From NCBI GenBank assembly GCA_945787305.1, contig CALZIH010000029.1, positions 1 to 15,645 of the forward strand: DNA of 15,645 nt, in the 5' to 3' direction. Positions 7,606 to 12,411 of the stretch are shown here, piece by piece. Source of the DNA: an uncultured Desulfobulbaceae bacterium. Lineage in GTDB: Bacteria; Desulfobacterota; Desulfobulbia; Desulfobulbales; Desulfobulbaceae. Position 1 is the first letter of the stretch, and each line of letters starts with the position of its first letter. The notes below the pieces were generated by a model, which ran no database searches, had not been told where the DNA came from, and was given only the letters and a program-made list of their open reading frames with translations. The translations under genes were made by a program, and so were the position numbers.

Positions 7606-8284
7606 TAATCTACAGATTGTCACTATCGATGGACCATCAGGGGTTGGGAAGTCAACGGTTTCCCGAAAACTGGCCGCATTACTTGATTTTACCTACCTCG
7701 ATACCGGTGCCATGTACCGTGCCGTAGCATATGGTTGCAAGCAAGCGGGTGTACAAGTAGAAGACGAAGCTGCTGTAGAATCTTTGTTGTTGGAGATGAA
7801 GATTGACCTGTTACCTCCTGCCAGTCCAGGTGATGATGTTCGGGTTGTGTTAGATGATAAAGAAATTGGTCCCCTTCTCCGTACCCCGGAGATGGGGATG
7901 CTGGCCTCAAAGGTTTCGGCATTGGCGGTTGTCCGCCGCAAGTTGACTCTCATGCAGCAGGCCATGGGCAAGGCGGGAAAACTTGTTGCCGAAGGCAGGG
8001 ATACCGGTACCGTGGTCTTTCCGCAGGCAGCCTGGAAGTTTTATTTAGATGCCAGTTCAGAAGAGCGAGCACGCAGACGGGTCGATCAACTTCGTGGTCG
8101 TGGTGAAGAGGTGGTTGAGGTGGAAGTCCTGGCCCAGCTCATTCAGCGGGACCGGGATGACAGTGAACGTACCATCGCCCCGCTTAAAGCAGCAGCAGAT
8201 GCGATCCGTATAAACTCGGACAACTTGAACGCTGACGAGGTTGTTGCAAAAATGTTGACTGAAGTTGAAAGAGAGCAGGGCTAA
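7598..8284 (+). CDS. cmk: Cytidylate kinase (CMP/dCMP kinase)
   Basis: A 228-aa nucleoside monophosphate kinase that phosphorylates CMP and dCMP with ATP. The P-loop GPSGVGKST (12-20) is followed by the CMP-binding DTGAMYR (36-42), GRDTGTVVFP (canonical GRDIGTVVFP, here with Thr for Ile), an arginine-rich LID (ERARRRVDQLRGRG) and the C-terminal RDRDDSERTIAPLKAAADA signature. I chose ATG 7598, which fits the family N terminus and has GGAG 11 nt upstream, over GTG 7586. It is the last gene of the gatC-gatA-hisC-cmk unit and overlaps hisC by 8 bp. rpsA, which often follows cmk, is absent here. Confidence 0.95.
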   Translation: MSDNLQIVTIDGPSGVGKSTVSRKLAALLDFTYLDTGAMYRAVAYGCKQAGVQVEDEAAVESLLLEMKIDLLPPASPGDDVRVVLDDKEIGPLLRTPEMGMLASKVSALAVVRRKLTLMQQAMGKAGKLVAEGRDTGTVVFPQAAWKFYLDASSEERARRRVDQLRGRGEEVVEVEVLAQLIQRDRDDSERTIAPLKAAADAIRINSDNLNADEVVAKMLTEVEREQG

Positions 8285-8316
8285 AGAAAAAATGGGGACC
8301 GACTCTGACGGTCCCC
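8284..8316 (-). terminator. Terminator between convergent units, oriented mainly for the - strand island
   Basis: A perfect 8-bp GC-rich stem GGGGACCG (8294-8301) / CGGTCCCC (8309-8316) with a 7-nt loop. Read on the - strand it is followed by a run of six T (ATTTTTTCTTTAG at 8293-8281), giving a good intrinsic terminator for the small cysteine-protein gene. On the + strand the hairpin directly follows cmk but has no T-run, so it would be weak for cmk. Confidence 0.8.
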
Positions 8317-8348
8317 TGTTAACTCTGCACCATCCTGAGAGGTGAGGA

Positions 8349-8672
8349 TCAATCCATTTCCTCCATCGCCTTACCGCAACACACCGGTATGGAGTCGCCG
8401 ACTTTGAGGTGTGAATATTTGTTACAGAACGTACAAACCACAGTGCATTCTTCTTGAACCTGATCCTCTGTGTACACTGTCTTTGCGGGAACCCCTTCGA
8501 TAATGAAACGTGCAACATTGCTTTTAGTTGGGATAAATTCGCCTATGGGCTCCATGCGTTTATTATCAGCCACGCAGTCAACCATAATGCGCCACAGGGT
8601 TTCCATATCTGAGGTTTCTTGAGGGTTTTCCGGTGTAAACTCTACAACATTTTTATCGATGGCTATTTTCAT
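8349..8672 (-). CDS. Small protein with a desulforedoxin-like CxxC...CC metal-binding pattern
   Basis: A 107-aa protein I do not recognise as a named family. The ATG at 8672 has an AAGGAG ribosome site 6-7 nt upstream; a longer frame to 8741 lacks support. The C-terminal third carries C80-x2-C83, 14 residues, then C98-C99 followed by GKAMEE. This closely matches the Fe(Cys)4 desulforedoxin pattern (CxxC, 15 residues, CCG), which also occurs in the nearby desulfoferrodoxin. Extra cysteines are C76 and C33. The N-terminal 70 residues are mixed alpha/beta with no known motif. It is the last gene of the oxygen-defence island, 76 bp after the flavodiiron gene, so a redox-partner or metal-sensing role is plausible but inferred. 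A structural zinc ribbon is the main alternative. Confidence 0.75.
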   Translation of the reverse strand: MKIAIDKNVVEFTPENPQETSDMETLWRIMVDCVADNKRMEPIGEFIPTKSNVARFIIEGVPAKTVYTEDQVQEECTVVCTFCNKYSHLKVGDSIPVCCGKAMEEMD

Positions 8673-8703
8673 GCTATCTCCTTGTTTTTTTGTTGTCTTG
8701 TTA

Positions 8704-8727
8704 AGAGGTTGATTGTTTTCAACCTCT
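8704..8727 (-). repeat. Intercistronic hairpin between the flavodiiron and small cysteine-protein genes
   Basis: A perfect 9-bp inverted repeat AGAGGTTGA (8704-8712) / TCAACCTCT (8719-8727) with a 6-nt loop. There is no T-run after it on the - strand, so it is more likely an mRNA-processing or stability element than a terminator. A second copy of CAACCTCT lies at 8739-8746 and could pair with the same arm. Confidence 0.6.
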
Positions 8728-8748
8728 CGACAATGCAGCAACCTCTTG

Positions 8749-9978
8749 TTATATTATATCCTCTACAGACGAAACCTCATTGCCGGCAAGAAAATCCTTG
8801 AGCGTCTTGCCAACGGTCTGCCCCAGTTCAACACATTCTTTGAGATGCGTATGCTCAGGCACGTACTGCACCTTTAAGCCGGGGTGGCAGATAGTGAACT
8901 TCATTTCGGTCATGGCCTGATTCATCAGTTTGACCGCTTCGCCAGACCAACCAAAAGAGCCGAATGCAGCGCCGATTTTATTGGTTGGCCGCAGGCCGCG
9001 CATATACATAAGAAAACCGGCCATCCTCGGTAACATACCGTTGTTCAGGGTGGGGCAGCCAAGGATAATGGCACTGGCCTCCAGGACATCGGTCATTACA
9101 TCGCTCCGGTGATTGACCTGGAGATCAAGAAGCTTGTAGTTAACACCCTCATCCTGCAAGCCATCGGCAACAGCCTTGGCCATCATTTCCGTGGATTTCC
9201 ACATGGTATCGTAAATAATAAGGGCATTCCCTTTTCCTTCGTGTACACACCAGCGGGAATAGGCATCAATGATCTTACCCGGGTTCTTCCGCCACACTAC
9301 ACCGTGATCCGGAGCGATCATTTTGATCGGTAGGTTCATTTCCTGGACCTTGGCGATAAGCTTTTTCACCAAGGGGGAGTACAGGGTCAGAATGTTGGCA
9401 TAGTATTTGGTGGCTTCGTGCATCAGCACGTCTTGGTTGACCTCGTCATCGAACCGTTCGCTGGTCGCAAGGTGCTCGCCAAAGGCATCGCTGGAAAAAA
9501 GAATCTGGTCTTCCTTGAGATAGGTGAACATGGAGTCGGGCCAATGCAGCATCCGGGTTTCAAGAAAATTGAGGGTCTTTTCTCCCAGGCTGATTTCTTC
9601 ACCCGGGGTTATCACGTGGTATGGCCAATCTTCGCGGTGGAAGTGCTTGATAAGGGCTTTCTGGCCCATCTTTGAGCAAATGACTTTTTCCGGCTTAATG
9701 GCCTCGATGACTTCGGGCACACAACCGGAATGATCCATTTCAACGTGATTGACCACCAGGTAGTCGATTTTTTCAGGATCAATGATATTGCGAATCCTGT
9801 GCATGAGGTCGCTGAAATGTGGTTTTTTGACCGTATCAATGAGGGTGACTTTCTCATCGATGATGAGGAAGGCGTTGTAAGTCGTTCCGCGGTTAGTTGA
9901 GTAGCCGTGAAAATCACGAGTGAGCCAGTCGACGGCTCCAACCCAGTACACATTTTTGGCAAGTTCAATCGGTTTCAC
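8749..9978 (-). CDS. A-type flavodiiron protein (rubredoxin:oxygen oxidoreductase)
   Basis: A 409-aa cytoplasmic enzyme that reduces O2 to water (or NO to N2O) with electrons from rubredoxin. Residues 1-250 form the metallo-beta-lactamase-like domain. All diiron ligands are present: H78, E80, D82 in HVEMDH, then H145, D164 and H225, in register with D. gigas ROO. Residues about 252-395 form the flavodoxin domain with the FMN phosphate loop YDTMWKSTE and a GSFGWSG loop. The length is normal for class A, with no fused rubredoxin or reductase domain. The start is GTG at 9978, with AGGAGG 7 nt upstream. A rubredoxin gene lies two genes upstream in the same direction, consistent with it being the electron donor. 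Confidence 0.95.
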   Translation of the reverse strand: MKPIELAKNVYWVGAVDWLTRDFHGYSTNRGTTYNAFLIIDEKVTLIDTVKKPHFSDLMHRIRNIIDPEKIDYLVVNHVEMDHSGCVPEVIEAIKPEKVICSKMGQKALIKHFHREDWPYHVITPGEEISLGEKTLNFLETRMLHWPDSMFTYLKEDQILFSSDAFGEHLATSERFDDEVNQDVLMHEATKYYANILTLYSPLVKKLIAKVQEMNLPIKMIAPDHGVVWRKNPGKIIDAYSRWCVHEGKGNALIIYDTMWKSTEMMAKAVADGLQDEGVNYKLLDLQVNHRSDVMTDVLEASAIILGCPTLNNGMLPRMAGFLMYMRGLRPTNKIGAAFGSFGWSGEAVKLMNQAMTEMKFTICHPGLKVQYVPEHTHLKECVELGQTVGKTLKDFLAGNEVSSVEDII

Positions 9979-10012
9979 TGTTGGTCCTCCTGCAAAAAAA
10001 TTAACAATAAAC

Positions 10013-10360
10013 TTAAAAAGTAAGAACTGTATATCCCTGGCTGATATAGTTGGACATGGCAGGATGGCCTGACATGTCGCCGATGAGTTCGATCCCTAAC
10101 CGTTGGATGGATTCTGCGACCCCAAGTTTGGTCGAACAAGCCCGGCAGGCACCTGCTATAATTTTTTGTTCTCTGGCCTTGGTGTATAGTTGGTTTAGGG
10201 GGTGATCTGGTTTTGACATTTCGGGAACCAGGTGAACGGCATCCCCCTCAATAATGATTTTTCCCTCCATTCCCTGCTCGGCAAGATTAAGCCCGTTGAG
10301 CAAGACGTGGACAAAACACATTGGATCGCCTCTAAAAGCAAAAATAACCGTCTTATTCAT
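10013..10360 (-). CDS. DsrE-family protein
   Basis: A 115-aa single-domain protein resembling the DsrE/DsrF-like fold, whose members transfer sulfane sulfur or have unknown cytoplasmic roles. Visible features: an N-terminal beta strand KTVIFAFRGDPMCFVHVLL, a strand/loop KIIIEGDAVHLVPE, and IIAGACRACSTKLG with a C72-x2-C75 pair at the position where DsrE-like proteins carry their functional cysteine; a further cysteine is C15. The C terminus SGHPAMSNYISQGYTVLTF is typical. The start ATG at 10360 lacks an obvious Shine-Dalgarno sequence. It lies between rubredoxin and the flavodiiron gene (34 bp upstream of the latter), suggesting a link between persulfide chemistry and oxygen stress. That link is an inference. 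Confidence 0.8.
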   Translation of the reverse strand: MNKTVIFAFRGDPMCFVHVLLNGLNLAEQGMEGKIIIEGDAVHLVPEMSKPDHPLNQLYTKAREQKIIAGACRACSTKLGVAESIQRLGIELIGDMSGHPAMSNYISQGYTVLTF

Positions 10361-10395
10361 TGTTTATACCAGAACGTTATCGAGTGTTTCTACTT

Positions 10396-10442
10396 GTTGA
10401 AAAGGGGGCTAAAGGCGAATAACCAATGCTCCCCCTTTCAAC
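10396..10442. repeat. Stable hairpin in the rubredoxin-dsrE-like gap
   Basis: The arms GTTGAAAAGGGGG (10396-10408) and CCCCCTTTCAAC (10431-10442) pair over 12 bp with one bulged A and a 22-nt loop. Neither strand has a following T-run. It may be a processing or mRNA-protection structure between the rubredoxin and dsrE-like cistrons. Confidence 0.55.
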
Positions 10443-10450
10443 AGTCAGAA

Positions 10451-10483
10451 TGCCCCACCGGTAGAATTGCACCCAGTGGGGCA
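10451..10483. repeat. Second hairpin just downstream of the rubredoxin gene
   Basis: A perfect 8-bp stem TGCCCCAC (10451-10458) / GTGGGGCA (10476-10483) with a 17-nt loop starts 12 bp beyond the rubredoxin stop on the - strand. Without a T-run it is not a classic terminator, but it could cause partial termination. Confidence 0.5.
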
Positions 10484-10494
10484 GGTTGTTCAGG

Positions 10495-10653
10495 TTATAC
10501 TTCTTCGAATTCGTCTTTTCCTGCCCCGCAAATAGGGCAGGCCCAGTCATCGGGGATGTCATCAAATGAGGTTCCTGGGTCCACTCCGCCTATCGGGTCA
10601 CCGATATCTGGATCATATACCCACCCACAGACAAGACATGTATACTTTTTCAC
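10495..10653 (-). CDS. Rubredoxin
   Basis: A 52-aa rubredoxin, the standard length of this small electron carrier with one Fe(Cys)4 centre. Ligands are C6 and C9 (YTCLVCGWVYDP) and C39 and C42 (WACPICGAGKDEFE). The conserved aromatic core (Y4, Y13, F30, W37) and the acidic surface are present. Translation starts at GTG 10653, with AGGAG about 9 nt upstream. It probably passes electrons to the flavodiiron protein (two genes downstream) and to desulfoferrodoxin (immediately upstream). The 187 bp between it and desulfoferrodoxin could hold its own promoter, but I see no convincing one. Confidence 0.96.
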   Translation of the reverse strand: MKKYTCLVCGWVYDPDIGDPIGGVDPGTSFDDIPDDWACPICGAGKDEFEEV

Positions 10654-10840
10654 TGTACTTTTCTCCTGTTGACTGTACTGAATGTAAAAGGGATGCTCAA
10701 CAACGCGGCCATGCTTACTCCACAGGTCGATTAAAGAGATGCTGGTAAAAACATTCCATGGCTTGTCATCGCTTTGCCGATCATTGCCGTACTTGGGTGC
10801 AACTACCTGCTAAGATGAATTTACTATTGAAAAAAAATGC

Positions 10841-11215
10841 TCAGGATTTCCAGAGGCCGTGCAGGTTGCAGTAGGCGCGTGCGGTTGCCTCAGAGGCCTC
10901 TATACAAAAGGTTGCTTCTGGATTCTTACCGGGCGCAAGGTCCTGTCTATACACCTTGCCGTCAGCCACCAGCTCGATCCATTCAATCCAGTGCTTTTCT
11001 TCCATGGGGTGAGGTACTGAACCAACACTGACTTTGTAGCCATTATCAACTTTTTCAACTATCGGCACATGCTTTTCCAGTGCAGCGTCAACCGTATTTT
11101 CCGACATCAGGTCCATTGGTTGTCCGCAGCAGACCAGTTCACCTGCACCGGTGTGCAGCACCTCGACAATGTTTCCGCAGAGGGGGCACTTGTAAACTTC
11201 GTTCTTGTTGGTCAT
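10841..11215 (-). CDS. dfx: Desulfoferrodoxin (two-iron superoxide reductase)
   Basis: A 124-aa cytoplasmic enzyme reducing superoxide to hydrogen peroxide without making O2, typical of anaerobes. The N-terminal desulforedoxin domain has the centre I Fe(Cys)4 ligands C10, C13, C29 and C30. The C-terminal neelaredoxin-like domain has the centre II ligands H49, H69, H75, C116 and H119, with the catalytic-loop pair E47-K48 (EKHVP). All ligands of a functional 2Fe-SOR are present. The ATG at 11215 follows a GGAG ribosome site. Downstream comes rubredoxin, its usual electron donor (the rbo-rub arrangement known in Desulfovibrio), and upstream lies the PerR-type regulator. Confidence 0.97.
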   Translation of the reverse strand: MTNKNEVYKCPLCGNIVEVLHTGAGELVCCGQPMDLMSENTVDAALEKHVPIVEKVDNGYKVSVGSVPHPMEEKHWIEWIELVADGKVYRQDLAPGKNPEATFCIEASEATARAYCNLHGLWKS

Positions 11216-11553
11216 GGTTGTTCTCCTTTGGCTATATGAAGCAGTTAGTTTCCGTCTCCGCCGGGAGCCCTGTCTCTTGAAGTACAGTACATGGCAATAT
11301 TCGGCGACCAGTATTTTTTTTAATTATAATGAAGGAGGTTGACAAGGTTTTTCCACCACAAAGGCTAATTATTTGCACAACAATGCGTGGGTAAATCAGT
11401 CGTTATGCTTGGCCTGGTAATCGGCCAAGCTTTCGGCGGTGGGGATCTGTTAGGGGAGGACCTTGGTAGGTTCGACAGTCTCCAGGGGATCTCAGTTAAT
11501 TATATTGTTGGTTGCAGCCGATCATTACCCTGAAAAACCGAACCTGCAATCTG
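11216..11553. other. Intergenic region between the PerR-type gene and desulfoferrodoxin
   Basis: About 340 bp with no credible ORF. It contains a perfect 8-bp hairpin GCTTGGCC (11407-11414) / GGCCAAGC (11423-11430) and two near-identical AT-rich 12-mers, TTAATTATAATG at 11320-11331 and TTAATTATATTG at 11496-11507. A 7-bp stem CAATCTG/CAGATTG (11547-11553, 11565-11571) overlaps the end of the regulator gene and is followed on the - strand by GGTTTTT, a possible weak terminator. The region probably holds the desulfoferrodoxin promoter and operator. Confidence 0.5.
11317..11345 (-). promoter_or_regulatory. Candidate desulfoferrodoxin promoter with an overlapping PerR-like box
   Basis: On the - strand a -35-like TTGTCA (11345-11340), a 17-bp spacer and TAAAAA (11322-11317) form a plausible promoter about 100 bp before the dfx start. 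The spacer ends in TTATAATTA, which with the following A-run matches about 12 of 15 positions of the B. subtilis PerR box. Both calls are weak matches judged by eye. Confidence 0.35.
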
Positions 11554-11790
11554 TCAGGAAAGTGCAGATTGGCCGTCGTGGGTGATTGAATATTTACAGC
11601 GAACAGGACTCTCGACAAGTCCTTTTTTCTTTAAGGCGGTAATCTGGCAGCTGACCTGTTTGGAGTCGAGGCTTGTGGCGGCAGCAATGTCTTTGCTTCC
11701 GCAGGCTTCTTTGCTTTTGGCCAACGCTTGGAGGACTTCTCGTTGTTTATCACTTAATTCCTTGGTTCCGCATTTTGATTTACAGGCCAT
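11554..11790 (-). CDS. Possible internally initiated 78-aa winged-helix protein
   Basis: This in-frame start lies within the PerR-type gene. The ATG at 11790 is preceded by AAAGGAG (11808-11802) with 11-nt spacing, a better ribosome site than the one for the full-length protein. The product would begin MACKSKCG and contain the whole helix-turn-helix region (SDKQREVLQALA, then GSKDIAAATSLDSKQVSCQI and a short wing near VRCKYSITHDG). It may be made as well as, or instead of, the fusion. Whether it is used cannot be settled from one sequence. Confidence 0.4.
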   Translation of the reverse strand: MACKSKCGTKELSDKQREVLQALAKSKEACGSKDIAAATSLDSKQVSCQITALKKKGLVESPVRCKYSITHDGQSALS

Positions 11791-12210
11791 TTTCTTTTTT
11801 TCTCCTTTCTTCTTGTTGTTCAGTGGAGCTGCACACGTGGGGCAAACTCCATAAAATTCTACCCGACAACCCGATATTTTGTAACCGTGACCCTCCCCGG
11901 GCGGCAGGGTAACCTCTTTTTTGTCGGTAAGTTCAATATTGTCGACCCGGTGGCACTGGACACAGTAGATGTGGTCATGCTGTATAAGGTTCCAGTCAAA
12001 TCTTTTCTGTCGTCCGCTTATTTCCAGCTTGTTGATCAGGCCGGCTTCCGACATGATCTCAAGGTTTCTGTAAACTGTTGCCAAGCTGATACGCGGGAGC
12101 TTCTTTTTTACTTTTTCATAGAGTTCATCAGCCGTTGGATGGGTAGTGCTTTTTTTTATTTCATCAAGAATAACTTCACGTTGGTGAGTCATGCGTAATA
12201 ATTTGTTCAT
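11554..12210 (-). CDS. PerR-type Fur-family repressor with a C-terminal winged-helix extension
   Basis: A 218-aa protein; ordinary Fur/PerR proteins have about 140-150. Residues 1-128 are a full Fur fold: DNA-binding helix ISLATVYRNLEIM, structural-zinc cysteines C83/C86 and C123/C126, and metal-sensor ligands H24, D72, H78, H80 and D90. These match B. subtilis PerR H37, D85, H91, H93 and D104; the Asp in RFD (D72) favours a peroxide sensor over an iron sensor. A lysine-rich linker (132-140) leads to a 78-residue MarR-like winged-helix domain starting MACKSKCG with five cysteines (143, 147, 170, 188, 205). The linker DNA contains an internal AAAGGAG plus in-frame ATG (11790) and a slippery A AAA AAG. 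I chose ATG 12210 over GTG 12219; neither has a clear ribosome site. It heads the oxygen-defence genes it probably represses. Confidence 0.88.
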   Translation of the reverse strand: MNKLLRMTHQREVILDEIKKSTTHPTADELYEKVKKKLPRISLATVYRNLEIMSEAGLINKLEISGRQKRFDWNLIQHDHIYCVQCHRVDNIELTDKKEVTLPPGEGHGYKISGCRVEFYGVCPTCAAPLNNKKKGEKKKMACKSKCGTKELSDKQREVLQALAKSKEACGSKDIAAATSLDSKQVSCQITALKKKGLVESPVRCKYSITHDGQSALS

Positions 12211-12251
12211 CGCCGGCACCGGATATTAAATGTTAAATATTATTTTTGTTA

Positions 12252-12280
12252 AAAGTAGTTGATAACTATTACCTTGTCAA
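12252..12280 (-). promoter_or_regulatory. Candidate promoter and operator of the PerR-type gene
   Basis: On the - strand a consensus -35 TTGACA (12280-12275), itself inside the palindrome CCTTGACAAGG, is followed 17 bp later by a weak TACTTT (12257-12252), about 45 bp before the start codon. The spacer is almost filled by a perfect inverted repeat TAGTTATCAACTA (12268-12256). A dyad in the spacer is a normal place for an autorepressing Fur-family protein to bind. Confidence 0.45.
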
Positions 12281-12321
12281 GGGGAAATAATTTCGCTCTA
12301 CTTTTCACCGGACATGTATTT

Positions 12322-12361
12322 GAAGAAAAAGAAAACCGGGAACAGGTGGCGCTGTTCCCGG
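12322..12361 (-). terminator. Rho-independent terminator of the pal-like gene
   Basis: A perfect 10-bp stem CCGGGAACAG (12336-12345) / CTGTTCCCGG (12352-12361) with a 6-nt loop, followed on the - strand by TTTTCTTTTTCTTC. It lies about 50 bp past the pal stop and ends that transcript before the PerR promoter. Confidence 0.9.
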
Positions 12362-12383
12362 TGTGATGGCTTCGCTGAAGCTA

Positions 12384-12406
12384 GGGGGGCGGGGAGGGGC
12401 AGGGGG
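12384..12406 (+). other. G-quadruplex-forming tract on the + strand
   Basis: Four consecutive G-runs G6-C-G4-A-G4-CA-G5 with loops of only 1, 1 and 2 nt, an arrangement that favours a very stable intramolecular quadruplex. It starts 6 bp beyond the pal stop codon, on the template strand of pal, so the pal mRNA carries the C-rich complement. Confidence 0.75.
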
Positions 12407-12411
12407 CAAAG

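Noticed and set aside
8294..8316. Further copy of the GGGGAC-type palindromic element after cmk
   Set aside because: Only the GGGGAC start is shared. The structure is a short GC hairpin with a T-run on the - strand, which is explained as a terminator.
8057..8518. 153-codon antisense frame across cmk and the terminator
   Set aside because: It overlaps a clear cytidylate kinase on the other strand, crosses a terminator and part of another gene, and has no family features.
11440..11500. tRNA-like GGTTCGAC segment
   Set aside because: No matching acceptor, D or anticodon stems around it; it is a chance match to a T-loop.
12299..12309. Shared TACTTTTCACC with the end of the palindromic element at 1460-1470
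   Set aside because: Only 11 bp, with no inverted partner nearby; probably chance.
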